Assembly: GCA_030156825.1 (NCBI GenBank)
Contig: JASGLU010000012.1
Span: 1 to 37,765, forward strand
Length of the DNA: 37,765 bases
From: Candidatus Atribacteria bacterium
Lineage (GTDB): Bacteria > Atribacterota > Atribacteria > Atribacterales > JASGLU01
Reading direction: 5' to 3'
Below are positions 26,200 through 33,471 of this stretch, piece after piece (positions within the stretch are counted from its first letter, which is position 1; every line of letters begins with the position of its first letter). Both the position numbers and the translations under genes were made by a program. The notes under the pieces are model-generated. The model was not told the DNA's origin. It was given only the letters and a program-made list of their open reading frames with translations, and searched no databases.

Positions 26200-26898
26200 A
26201 TGAGGGAAATGCTGCTCCAAAATATTCCGGCTAAAATTGACCGGAAAAAGCTGCTGTCTTCTCTTCACCTTAAAGAAGAAACCGAGGATGGACAAAGGGT
26301 GCTTGAGTTAGCCCACGAAGCCGAAAAAATAGCTAACCCTAAAGGACTGGCCCGGGTGGCTGATATCGATTCCAAGCATGAGGATAAAGTAGTCATAGAA
26401 GGGATAACCTTTCCCAGTCGGGTAATGGCTATCAATTTAAAAGACGCTTACCGAGTGTTTCCTTTTGTAGCCACTTGTGGTCGGGAACTTGAGCAATGGG
26501 CCAAAAGTTTACCCGATTTCTTAGAACAGTTCTGGGCCACTCAAATTCAGGAAATAGTTTTGCAAGAAGCCCATCGCTTTCTACAAGCGTATCTCAAGCA
26601 GGAGTTTCAAATTAAGAAATTATCCTCTATGAACCCCGGCTCCTTGGGTGACTGGCCGATGGAGGAGCAGAGAAAATTGTTCACCCTTTTAGGTGATACC
26701 TATCAAAAAGTGGGGGTGGAATTAACCGAAAGTTTTCTCATGGTTCCTATGAAGTCAATATCTGGGATTTTCTTTCCCACCCAGGTAGATTTTGAAAATT
26801 GTCAACTTTGTTCGCGCAGTCATTGCCCGGGTAGAAGAGCTCCTTTCAACCCGGAGCTTTTGCAAGAAAAGTATAAACTGGATAAAAAGCTTAGCTAA
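26200..26898 (+). CDS. Stand-alone methionine-synthase activation-domain-like protein (Met_synt_B12)
   Basis: The 232-residue protein resembles the AdoMet-binding activation domain of cobalamin-dependent methionine synthase but is not fused to MetH. Features are the segment SSMNPGSLGDWPMEEQ, then VGVELTESFLMVPMKSISGIFF, and a Cys-rich end (CQLCSRSHCPGRRAPF) typical of this family. Similar free-standing proteins occur in anaerobes, with MetH lacking its own activation domain or near corrinoid methyltransferases. No methyltransferase is in this window, so the partner is unknown. The ATG follows AAGGAGG. fprA lies 32 bp downstream. Confidence 0.85.
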   Translation: MREMLLQNIPAKIDRKKLLSSLHLKEETEDGQRVLELAHEAEKIANPKGLARVADIDSKHEDKVVIEGITFPSRVMAINLKDAYRVFPFVATCGRELEQWAKSLPDFLEQFWATQIQEIVLQEAHRFLQAYLKQEFQIKKLSSMNPGSLGDWPMEEQRKLFTLLGDTYQKVGVELTESFLMVPMKSISGIFFPTQVDFENCQLCSRSHCPGRRAPFNPELLQEKYKLDKKLS

Positions 26899-26930
26899 TT
26901 TCTAAACTTGGTAAAAAGGAGGCCACTCGA

Positions 26931-28136
26931 ATGCCGGTTATTGAAATTCAACCCAGTATTTACTGGATAGGGGTTAACGATCATACCACCGATCTTTTTG
27001 AAGGAATTTGGCCCATAACCCAAGAAGGAGTATCCTATAATTCCTACTTGATAGATGGAGAAAAAAAGGTATTAATAGACCTGGCCAAATCCATTAAGGC
27101 TGACCAATTTTTTCGCCAAATATCCGAGATTTGTGAGATTAGTCAGTTAGATTACATTGTGCTAAACCATATGGAGCCTGACCACACCGGCACTCTTGGG
27201 CTATTGTGGAAATTGGCTCCTCAGGCTACTATATTGTGTACCCCTCAGGCGCAACCAATGGTCGAGTCATTTTACGGTATTACCGAGAGAGTCCAGCCGG
27301 TAGATGATGGAGAAACTATCAACCTGGGTCAATTAACTCTCAAGTTTTTCCACACCCCTTTTGTCCACTGGCCAGAAACGATGATGACCTATGAAACTTC
27401 CTCTCGAACCCTTTTTTCCTGTGACGCTTTTGGGAGTTATGGAGCACTTTCAGGAACTATTTTTGACGACCAACTAAACGATTTTGATTTCTACCTCAAA
27501 CAAGCTCTTCGCTATTACGTAAACATAGTGGCCAAGTTTAGCAGCATGGTCACCCGGGCCATTCAAAAGTTAGCCGATATTCCAATCAAAATAATTGCTC
27601 CCTCTCATGGGTTAATCTGGAAAAACGACCCGCAGAAAATTGTGGACCTTTATCAAACTTGGGCTCGATTAGCTAATGGAAAGGGGGATAGAGCGGTAAC
27701 TTTGGTTTATGGTTCTATGTATGGTAATACCGAAGAAATGATGGATGCAGTGGCTCAGGGGGTTGCTCAAGCTGGGATACCGGTGGAAATTTTTGACCTG
27801 AGAAGAACTCATTTTAGTTACATCCTACCTGCCCTATGGTTGCATCAGGGGGTGATAATAGGTGCTCCCACTTACGAAACGGCCCTTTTTCCCCTTGCTG
27901 TTCAGCTGCTTGACCTTTGCCACCGGAAGGCAATAAAAAATAAGAAAGTGGCCTATTTTGGTAGCTTCGGCTGGTCAGGTGGAGGGCAAAGGGAATTAGA
28001 GAAGTGGGCAACCGAACTAAAATGGGAATTAACTGACACCTTGGTATTCCGGGGAGCAGCCACCTTAGAAGACCTCAAAAAAGGACAGCAATTTGGAAGA
28101 GAATTTGCTAAAATGTTAAAAGAAGATTTAGTATAA
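26931..28136 (+). CDS. fprA: A-type flavoprotein (diiron O2/NO reductase)
   Basis: FprA reduces O2 to water or NO to N2O in anaerobes, taking electrons from rubredoxin or F420-type donors. The 401-residue protein has an N-terminal metallo-beta-lactamase diiron domain with the ligand motif H80-x-E82-x-D84-H85 (HMEPDHTG), then DAFGSYG and a later PSHG. A C-terminal flavodoxin domain from about residue 258 has the FMN loop YGSMYGNTEEM. No rubredoxin domain is fused. It lies between a methionine-synthase activation-domain gene and ferritin and probably protects oxygen-sensitive enzymes and limits iron-driven damage. Confidence 0.93.
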   Translation: MPVIEIQPSIYWIGVNDHTTDLFEGIWPITQEGVSYNSYLIDGEKKVLIDLAKSIKADQFFRQISEICEISQLDYIVLNHMEPDHTGTLGLLWKLAPQATILCTPQAQPMVESFYGITERVQPVDDGETINLGQLTLKFFHTPFVHWPETMMTYETSSRTLFSCDAFGSYGALSGTIFDDQLNDFDFYLKQALRYYVNIVAKFSSMVTRAIQKLADIPIKIIAPSHGLIWKNDPQKIVDLYQTWARLANGKGDRAVTLVYGSMYGNTEEMMDAVAQGVAQAGIPVEIFDLRRTHFSYILPALWLHQGVIIGAPTYETALFPLAVQLLDLCHRKAIKNKKVAYFGSFGWSGGGQRELEKWATELKWELTDTLVFRGAATLEDLKKGQQFGREFAKMLKEDLV

Positions 28137-28162
28137 AAATCTTTCATATAGGAGGACGTAAA

Positions 28163-28654
28163 ATGCTAAAGAAAAATTTGGAAGAAGCTCTCAACCAGCA
28201 GATTAAAAACGAGCTCTATTCGGCTTATCTATACCAAGCGATGGCTGCTCAGTGTGAATCGATGAATCTCAAAGGATTTGCCCATTGGTTAACGGTTCAG
28301 GCAAAAGAAGAAGTTGAGCATGCCCGGCGTCTTTATGACTTTATTAACGACCGGGGAGGACGGGTAATATTGGAAGCAATAGATAAACCACCGGTAGAAT
28401 TTGGTGGTGTCAATGAGATGTTCCAAAAAGTCTTGGAGCACGAACAAAAAGTTACTTCCATGATTAACCAGCTCTACCAACTGGCCCAGCAGGAAAACGA
28501 TTACCCCTCCCAAATTTGCCTTCAGTGGTTTATCAATGAACAGGTAGAAGAGGAAAAAAGCGCAGCCGAAATTATAGGAATGTTAAACTATGTTGGTGAT
28601 AAAGGGCAAGGTTTGATAATGCTTGACCGGGAGTTGGGAAAAAGAGAAGGGTAA
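28163..28654 (+). CDS. ftnA: Ferritin (FtnA type)
   Basis: The 163-residue four-helix iron-storage protein carries the full set of ferroxidase ligands at the same positions as E. coli FtnA: E17, E50, H53, E94, Q127 and E130. No haem-binding Met of the bacterioferritin type is apparent. The start ATG follows AGGAGG at seven-base spacing. It is 26 bp downstream of fprA and most likely in the same transcript, pairing oxygen removal with iron sequestration. A strong GC-rich palindrome follows 30 bp after its stop. Confidence 0.95.
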   Translation: MLKKNLEEALNQQIKNELYSAYLYQAMAAQCESMNLKGFAHWLTVQAKEEVEHARRLYDFINDRGGRVILEAIDKPPVEFGGVNEMFQKVLEHEQKVTSMINQLYQLAQQENDYPSQICLQWFINEQVEEEKSAAEIIGMLNYVGDKGQGLIMLDRELGKREG

Positions 28655-28683
28655 TAAAAGGGGTCAGGTCTTTCAATATAACA

Positions 28684-28711
28684 ATAAGGGGGGGAAGAAC
28701 CCCCCCCTTAT
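28684..28711 (+). repeat. GC-rich perfect hairpin after ferritin
   Basis: ATAAGGGGGGG (28684-28694) and CCCCCCCTTAT (28701-28711) make an 11-bp perfect stem with loop AAGAAC. No T run follows, although C5TAAAA comes shortly after. It may act as a 3'-end stability hairpin for the fprA-ftnA transcript or be a REP-like palindrome linked to the adjacent RAYT remnant. Confidence 0.55.
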
Positions 28712-28789
28712 CAATCCCCCTAAAAGACAAGAACTAAAGAAAAAAACTAAAAAAACAGTGCGGCCGGGCAAGGTCGTGTCAGTTAGTGG

Positions 28790-29519
28790 GTGCGATGCCT
28801 ACCTGGGGAAAATCTGCAAGTTGGGTTAATGGAGAATCACTACCATCTTCTATTGGGGACGCCAGAAGGTAATCTCTCCCGGGGTATGAGACAGCTCAAT
28901 GGTATCTATACCCAGCGGTTCAATCGGCGACATAGTAGAGTAGGGCATCTTTTTCAAGGAAAGATGCAAAGCTATTCTGGTTGATAAAGAAGCTTATCTC
29001 CTGGAATTAAGCCGCTATATTGTCCTAAACCCTGTTCGGGCGGGTCTGGTCGATAGACCGGAGGAATGGCACTGGAGTAGCTATCGGGGTACTGCCGGAT
29101 ATGAACCAATTCATTCTTGCCTCACTACCACTTGGATTCTTGCCCAGTTTGGAGAAGATACAAAAGAAGCCCGAAAACGGTATCAAGGGCTTGTTTGGCA
29201 GGGGATAGAGATAGAATCACCTTTGAAAAAAGTAGAAGGGCAGCTGTACCTTGGTAGTAAGGCTTTTGCAGATGAAATTAAGAAACTGCTGCCCGATGAG
29301 GAAATTACCGCTGAGGTGCCAAAGGCACAGCGATATCTAATCAGGCCTTCTCTTGAAGAAGTATTTAGCTCACCGGTAGATACTTCGGAAGAGGAGCTAA
29401 TGTACAGAGCTTGGGTTCAGTATAATTATACCTTGCAGCAGATTGCTGAATATAAAGGCGTTCATTATACTACGGTGAGTCGAAAGATAAAAAAGTTTGC
29501 AGGAAAAAAGGAAATGTGA
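28790..29519 (+). pseudogene. REP-associated Y1-type transposase (RAYT), truncated and frameshifted
   Basis: The first frame reads L-M-E-N-H-Y-H-L-L-L, which is the HUH motif of Y1 transposases. It continues GNLSRGMRQLNGIYTQRFNRR and GHLFQGK. It then shifts at the AAA of 28960-28962 and continues one frame over as KAILVDKEAYLLELSRYIVLNPVRAG to a C-terminal helix-turn-helix (LQQIAEYKGVHYTTVSRKIKKF). Removing one A at 28960-28962 restores the frame. The N-terminal 50-60 residues are not recognisable. RAYTs mobilise or maintain REP-type palindromes and normally exist as single copies. With one end missing and one frameshift this copy is dead, though the C-terminal part could still be translated from 29223. 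Confidence 0.85.
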
Positions 29520-29550
29520 TAAAGAAAGGCCTGATCCCGAATTTATTGGG

Positions 29551-29578
29551 TTGACATTGGAGAGATAAAAGATATAAT
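29551..29578 (+). promoter_or_regulatory. Promoter with perfect consensus hexamers upstream of a gene-free region
   Basis: TTGACA (29551-29556) and TATAAT (29573-29578) both match the sigma70 consensus exactly, with a 16-bp spacer. It is the best promoter by eye in the whole window. The predicted start is near 29585. No ORF with a ribosome binding site begins after it until speD at 29963. Confidence 0.7.
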
Positions 29579-29584
29579 TTTTCA

Positions 29585-29900
29585 GTGCAATATTTTGGAT
29601 GGGGGTGGATTCGAGGGTAAAAACGGAGACACCGATAGGTGTTAGTTAGAGACCCTGCCTGAACGCCCGGATGGGATGGTCTTATTCCCAAGAGGGGAGT
29701 GCCCCCCTCTTGTCTAATTTCGGAGAAAAGCTCCGAAAGGGGGAGCGCTGGTGGAAAGAATAATAAAAGCTGGATTTTGGGTTTTGAGAATATAAAGAAA
29801 GACTGCCCGGTAGTCATAACTTGCGGGCAACTTGTGTTTTTGAAGAAAAAGTCTATCCCGAAAAACCAGTACTGGTTTTTCGGGATAGACTTTTTCTGTG
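29585..29900 (+). ncRNA. Candidate structured RNA or speD leader
   Basis: Between the consensus promoter and a strong terminator-like palindrome lie about 315 nt without a credible ORF but with many local stems. They are GACACC/GGTGTT closed by GATA (29628-29643), nested inside AGGGT/ACCCT (29614-29618, 29652-29656); CAAGAGGGG/CCCCTCTTG (29689-29712); TTTCGGAG/CTCCGAAA (29718-29738); and TGCCCG/CGGGCA (29804-29829). I checked for tmRNA, SRP RNA, RNase P RNA and SAM-I riboswitch signatures and found none. It could be a free ncRNA or the regulated leader of speD; the family is unknown to me. Confidence 0.45.
29844..29897. terminator. 54-bp perfect palindrome, likely bidirectional terminator
   Basis: Each arm is 27 bases with no mismatch and no spacer; the centre is CCAGTACTGG. 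Read on either strand, a stem of about 20 bp with a GC-containing base (GTCTATCCCG) is flanked by A5 and T5, which is the form of a bidirectional intrinsic terminator. It ends about 65 bp before speD. The length and perfection are unusual for a simple terminator. Confidence 0.65.
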
Positions 29901-29922
29901 GTGGAGTTTTAATTTATAAGAC

Positions 29923-29935
29923 TTAGCTCAGCTAA
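29923..29935 (+). promoter_or_regulatory. Small inverted repeat upstream of the speD ribosome binding site
   Basis: TTAGC-TCA-GCTAA is a 13-bp inverted repeat located 12 bp before AAGGAGG of speD. A weak TATAAG at 29915-29920 precedes it. It could be an operator or a small hairpin; the evidence is only its symmetry and position. Confidence 0.25.
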
Positions 29936-29962
29936 TTAAAAAGTGGGAAGGAGGTTTGAACT

Positions 29963-30415
29963 ATGAAAATTGCTGTGGAAATCGGAACCCACCTGGTCTT
30001 GGATGGTTACAGCGAAAGCGAGGCACTTCTTAGCAACCCCAACTTGGTTTACCAATTTTTAGATACTTTCCCGGGTGAAATGGGTATGACTAAGGTTTTA
30101 CCACCTTTCGTTTTCCCCCACAAAGGAGAAGATCATTTAGAGCAAGAAGGAATTTCGGGGATTGTGATAATTTCGGAAAGTCACATCAGCATTCACACTT
30201 TTCCCCTTCGTAAATATCTGAGCCTTGATATATTTTCTTGCAAACCGTTTGATGTAGAAAAGGCAACAGAGCATTTAGTGCAATTTTTTGGATTGACCAG
30301 TTTTAGCAAACAGGTACTGGATCGGGGGTTTGAATATCCGAAGAGCTTAGGGTTCAGCCTGCCGTTACTGGTAGAAGAGAGAAAGGAGAGTTTGGAGAAA
30401 ATGGCCCACACTTGA
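29963..30415 (+). CDS. speD: S-adenosylmethionine decarboxylase proenzyme
   Basis: SpeD makes decarboxylated SAM, the aminopropyl donor for spermidine. The 150-residue protein is the short prokaryotic (class 1b) type. It self-cleaves between E72 and S73 in the motif SESHISIHTFP, and S73 becomes the pyruvoyl cofactor; H78 and C93 (FSCKPFD) are the other catalytic residues. The ATG follows AAGGAGG at eight-base spacing. No speE is in the window. A candidate structured leader with a strong terminator lies just upstream, and a terminator follows the gene. Confidence 0.95.
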   Translation: MKIAVEIGTHLVLDGYSESEALLSNPNLVYQFLDTFPGEMGMTKVLPPFVFPHKGEDHLEQEGISGIVIISESHISIHTFPLRKYLSLDIFSCKPFDVEKATEHLVQFFGLTSFSKQVLDRGFEYPKSLGFSLPLLVEERKESLEKMAHT

Positions 30416-30431
30416 CTCACTTCCTTCGTCT

Positions 30432-30474
30432 AAATGGGTGATACCTGCCAGCAAAAAGGTGTCACCCATTTTTT
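30432..30474. terminator. Terminator between convergent speD and the DksA-like gene
   Basis: AAATGGGTGATACCT (30432-30446) and AGGTGTCACCCATTT (30457-30471) form a 15-bp stem with one G-U pair and a 10-nt loop. On the + strand it is followed by T to 30474, and on the - strand the A-rich start gives a T run as well. It should stop transcription from both sides, and it abuts the DksA-like stop codon. Confidence 0.85.
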
Positions 30475-30829
30475 ATTGGCTGGTTTTTTCTGTTCTTTTC
30501 TGGCATTCAGAGCAAAAAGGAGTATAAGGAACCGCTTCTAACCTCTCTAAGGATATTTCTCTTTGGCATAACTCGCATTTTCCATAAGTTCCAATCTCGA
30601 TTTTCTTCAGAGATTGGTTGATTAATTCCAAAAGTTGATAAATCCTTTTTTGAGATGTCCTCTCCAGCTCGCTTTCAAGGGTAGCTTCTCCCATGTCTCC
30701 TTCATCCTTTGATTCTTGAAAGGGATTGTGGTTTTGAAAAAATAACCTTTCCTTGTTTAATTTATCTGTTAATTCCTTTTGAATAGTTAAAAGTTTTGCT
30801 CGAAAATTGTTTTTGAGATTTTTATCCAT
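30473..30829 (-). CDS. DksA/TraR family zinc-finger protein
   Basis: This protein of about 118 residues has a long N-terminal coiled-coil helix and the C4 zinc finger CELCQ...CSEC typical of the DksA/TraR family, with the preceding IGTYGKCE turn. DksA-type proteins bind the RNA polymerase secondary channel. This one lacks an obvious DxxD(A) tip signature; D-E-G-D-M is present instead (about residues 40-45). So it may be closer to YteA/YocK-like Firmicutes members. I start at ATG 30829, eight bases after GAGAGG on the minus strand; a GTG nine bases earlier overlaps that site. It is the only minus-strand gene in the window apart from the IS remnant. Confidence 0.85.
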   Translation of the reverse strand: MDKNLKNNFRAKLLTIQKELTDKLNKERLFFQNHNPFQESKDEGDMGEATLESELERTSQKRIYQLLELINQSLKKIEIGTYGKCELCQREISLERLEAVPYTPFCSECQKRTEKTSQ

Positions 30830-30857
30830 TTTTCTCACCTCTCATCTTGGTACCTCT

Positions 30858-30885
30858 ATTTTAAAATAGTTTTAGATATTGTAAA
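30858..30885 (-). promoter_or_regulatory. Promoter of the DksA/TraR-like gene
   Basis: On the minus strand, TTTACA (30885-30880) and TAAAAT (30863-30858) are spaced 16 bp apart, each one base from consensus. The predicted start is about 20 nt before the ATG at 30829. The site lies in the divergent gap shared with the ECF S-component gene. Confidence 0.55.
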
Positions 30886-30897
30886 ATGGGTTAAAAA

Positions 30898-31422
30898 GTG
30901 AAAGCTGGTTTTTCCATGAAGAGGAAAGAGCTATTTTGGGTTAGTTTTACCGCCATAGGCGTGGTTTTGGTCTTTTTAGCAACTTTAATTCATATCCCCC
31001 TTCCCTCTTTCCGTTTATATTTTAACCTGGGGGAAACCACTATTTATGTAATTGCTATTATCTTTGGCCGTTTTACGGGGATGATAGCCGGGGCTATAGG
31101 TTCAGCTTTGGCCGATATTCAGCTGGGTTATTCCGTCTGGGCTCCTTTTAGTCTGGTGATAAAGGGAGTAGAGGGATATTTAGTGGGAACCTTTGCTGCC
31201 CGGGGTAAAGACTGGGAAAAAAGAGCCGTGGGTCGGGGGGCAGCTTTTATGGTTTTGGGCTATAGTTTAGCCGCTTGGCTTCTTTTTGGGTGGCCGGCTC
31301 TATTGTGGGAATTGCCTTTAGACCTTATTCAATGTGGAGTGGGAATAGTGTTAGCTCTTTTAGTAGTGAGATATTTGCGAAGTCGTTTTTCCTGGGTAAA
31401 TCGCATGAAAGAGTTGGGATAA
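30898..31422 (+). CDS. ECF transporter S component
   Basis: This membrane protein of about 174 residues with five or six hydrophobic segments belongs to the ECF-transporter substrate-binding (S) subunit superfamily. The segment NLGETTIYVIAIIFGRFTGMIAGAIGSALADI is typical of vitamin and precursor S components, but the substrate cannot be read from the sequence. S components use a shared energising module (two EcfA ATPases and EcfT), none of which is in this window. The start is GTG 30898 or ATG 30916; neither has a clear ribosome binding site. Its stop overlaps the rlmN start (TAATG). Confidence 0.78.
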   Translation: MKAGFSMKRKELFWVSFTAIGVVLVFLATLIHIPLPSFRLYFNLGETTIYVIAIIFGRFTGMIAGAIGSALADIQLGYSVWAPFSLVIKGVEGYLVGTFAARGKDWEKRAVGRGAAFMVLGYSLAAWLLFGWPALLWELPLDLIQCGVGIVLALLVVRYLRSRFSWVNRMKELG

Positions 31423-32456
31423 TGGACAAGCAAAATTTAATAGGGTTGTTACCTGCTAACTTTTCTGAGAGCATAGAAGGACCTGCTTTTAGGATTCAGC
31501 AAATTTTCGACTGGATTTACCGGAAAAAGGTGGATTCTTTTTCTTCGATGACTAATCTTCCTCTTGTTTTGCGAGAAAAGTTGGCTTCTCAGTTTAAAAT
31601 TGGGTCGACTAAAGTATTAAAAATCCAGCAATCGGCAACCGGTGCTCGCAAATATCTTATAGGATTAAGCGATGGGCAAGCGGTAGAAGCGGTTCTCATC
31701 CCTTATAAAAATTGGGTTACTCTGTGCCTATCCACCCAGGTGGGTTGCCCGGGGGGGTGTGTTTTTTGCTTTTCTGGCAGGAACGGATTAAAAAGAAATT
31801 TAAGCTTTCAAGAAATAGTAGAAGAAATCTGGTTAATAGAAAAGATAGAGGATAAAAGAGTGAAGAACATAGTATTCATGGGTATGGGAGAGCCACTGTT
31901 AAACTACCCAAATTTGGCCCGGGCTTTGGAGGTGATTAATTCTCCCCAGGGGCTGGGAATTGGTTCCCGGAGAATAACTGTATCTACTGTAGGTATTCCA
32001 GATAAAATTGTTCAGCTGGCCCGGGATTGGCCCGAGGTAAATTTAGCCATCTCTTTGCATGCTCCTGACGACAAATTAAGAAATCAATTGGTTCCCCTTA
32101 ACCGGACTTTTCCTCTGAAGGATGTTTTGGCCGCCTGGGAAGAATATTTTTCCCTTACTCACAAGAGAGTAACGGTAGAATATGGTTTGTGGCGGGGGGT
32201 TAATGATAAATTGGAACATGTCTATCAATTGTGTGATTTGGTAGCCAATCGGTCGGTACACATAAACCTTATTCCGGGTAATGGGGCCAGCGATGATCGT
32301 TGGCGGCCCTCTTCTCCTGCCCGAGTTAAACTATTTGCCCAAATTCTGCGAGAGAGGGGAATTAATACCACCATTCGCCGCTCGTTAGGCCATGATATTA
32401 AAGCAGCCTGTGGGGAACTGAGCCGGACTTATATTGGTAAGGAGGAAGTCGGATGA
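31422..32456 (+). CDS. rlmN: 23S rRNA/tRNA (A2503/A37-C2) dimethyl-transfer radical SAM enzyme RlmN
   Basis: RlmN methylates C2 of A2503 in 23S rRNA, and often A37 of some tRNAs, using radical SAM chemistry. The 344-residue protein has the cluster motif C109-x3-C113-x2-C116 (GCPGGCVFCFSG), the methyl-carrying cysteine pair (C330 in KAACGEL and C102 in TLCLST), and GMGEPLLNY. The start is ATG 31422, fused to the stop of the S-component gene; an in-frame start at 31275 would overlap that gene by about 150 bp and is unlikely. It overlaps aroF by ATGA. The pairing with aromatic amino acid genes seems an organisational accident. Confidence 0.93.
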   Translation: MDKQNLIGLLPANFSESIEGPAFRIQQIFDWIYRKKVDSFSSMTNLPLVLREKLASQFKIGSTKVLKIQQSATGARKYLIGLSDGQAVEAVLIPYKNWVTLCLSTQVGCPGGCVFCFSGRNGLKRNLSFQEIVEEIWLIEKIEDKRVKNIVFMGMGEPLLNYPNLARALEVINSPQGLGIGSRRITVSTVGIPDKIVQLARDWPEVNLAISLHAPDDKLRNQLVPLNRTFPLKDVLAAWEEYFSLTHKRVTVEYGLWRGVNDKLEHVYQLCDLVANRSVHINLIPGNGASDDRWRPSSPARVKLFAQILRERGINTTIRRSLGHDIKAACGELSRTYIGKEEVG

Positions 32457-33469
32457 TTATAGTTTTGCGAAGTGAGGCAACTCAAAAAGAAGTAGATGAA
32501 GTGGTTGCCCGTTTAAAGAATTTAGGGTTTGGTGCCCACGTATCGCGAGGGGTAGAGCGGACCATCATTGGGGCTATTGGAGACGAACGAGAGGTTGACT
32601 TAGAAGAGAAAATTGGGGTTTTACCTTTTGTAGAAAGAGTAATACCGGTTTTAGCTCCTTATAGGCTAACCAGTCGAGAGTTCAGGCCGGCTGATACAGT
32701 AGTAAAAGTGGGAGAGGCGGAAATTGGAGGAGGGAAAGTAACTGTCATTGCCGGGCCTTGTGCGGTGGAATCGGAAAAGCAGATTTTGGAAGTGGCTCAT
32801 CGGGTAAAGGAAGCCGGGGCTAAAATTTTGCGGGGAGGTGCTTTTAAGCCCCGCACTTCTCCTTACAGTTTTCAGGGCTTGGGGGAGTTAGGGTTGCGCT
32901 TATTAGCTCGAGCTCGGGAAGAGACTGGTTTACCCATAGTGACCGAAGCCCTGGGGGTTGAGGAATTATCGTTGGTAGCTCAGTATGCTGATGCCATTCA
33001 AATAGGAGCCCGCAATATGCAAAATTTTCGCCTGTTAGAAGCGGTGGGCAAGCTACGTAAACCGGTCCTCCTCAAGCGGGGGATGATGAGCACGGTGGAT
33101 GAATTTTTGATGTCGGCCGAATACGTTTTAGCCCAGGGTAACTACCAGGTAATCCTTTGTGAACGGGGGATCCGCACATTTGAGCCCTCTACCCGTAATA
33201 CCTTGGATTTAAGCTGTGTTCCTTTGATAAAAAGCCGAAGCCACTTGCCTATCGTTGTAGACCCCAGCCACGGCACTGGTCGGAGTGATTTAGTCGAACC
33301 CATGAGTCTTGCTTCCTTGGTGGCCGGAGCCGATGGTCTAATTGTTGAAGTTCATCCCAATCCGGTGGAAGCCTTATCTGATGGTCCCCAATCTATCACT
33401 CCCTTTCAGTTTAGCTCTTTGATGGAAGAGGTTAAAAAGATAACCCGCTTGCTGGGAAAGGAGATATAG
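32453..33469 (+). CDS. aroF: 3-deoxy-7-phosphoheptulonate (DAHP) synthase, type I beta
   Basis: This enzyme condenses PEP and erythrose 4-phosphate, the first step of the shikimate pathway. The 338-residue protein has an N-terminal ferredoxin-like regulatory domain (about 1-80) and the Kdo8P-synthase-like TIM barrel with AGPCAVES, RGGAFKPRTSPYSFQG and VDPSHGTG. This class (as in Thermotoga and some Bacillus) is usually feedback-inhibited by tyrosine and/or phenylalanine through the N-terminal domain. It heads a run of aromatic genes (tyrA and aroC follow), with an ATGA overlap to rlmN. PheA, AroE and TrpE are not in the window. Confidence 0.95.
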   Translation: MIIVLRSEATQKEVDEVVARLKNLGFGAHVSRGVERTIIGAIGDEREVDLEEKIGVLPFVERVIPVLAPYRLTSREFRPADTVVKVGEAEIGGGKVTVIAGPCAVESEKQILEVAHRVKEAGAKILRGGAFKPRTSPYSFQGLGELGLRLLARAREETGLPIVTEALGVEELSLVAQYADAIQIGARNMQNFRLLEAVGKLRKPVLLKRGMMSTVDEFLMSAEYVLAQGNYQVILCERGIRTFEPSTRNTLDLSCVPLIKSRSHLPIVVDPSHGTGRSDLVEPMSLASLVAGADGLIVEVHPNPVEALSDGPQSITPFQFSSLMEEVKKITRLLGKEI

Positions 33470-33471
33470 GT

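Noticed and set aside
28684-28711. Intrinsic terminator for fprA-ftnA
   Set aside because: The stem is strong but there is no T run after it; I list it as a hairpin of unknown role.
28623-28829. A 68-codon ORF between ferritin and the RAYT remnant
   Set aside because: It starts inside ftnA, runs through the GC hairpin, lacks a ribosome binding site and is rich in K and P without a domain.
29585-29900. tmRNA, because GGATTCGAGGG resembles its 5' end
   Set aside because: There is no tRNA-like 3' end with a T-arm and CCA and no tag reading frame ending in Ala-Ala.
29699-29926. A 75-codon ORF overlapping the hairpins and the 54-bp palindrome
   Set aside because: It has no ribosome binding site, its codons run through perfect inverted repeats, and the product is low complexity with no family resemblance.
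31275-31421. An N-terminal extension of rlmN
   Set aside because: It overlaps the S-component gene by about 150 bp in another frame, and the sequence before ATG 31422 has no RlmN homology.
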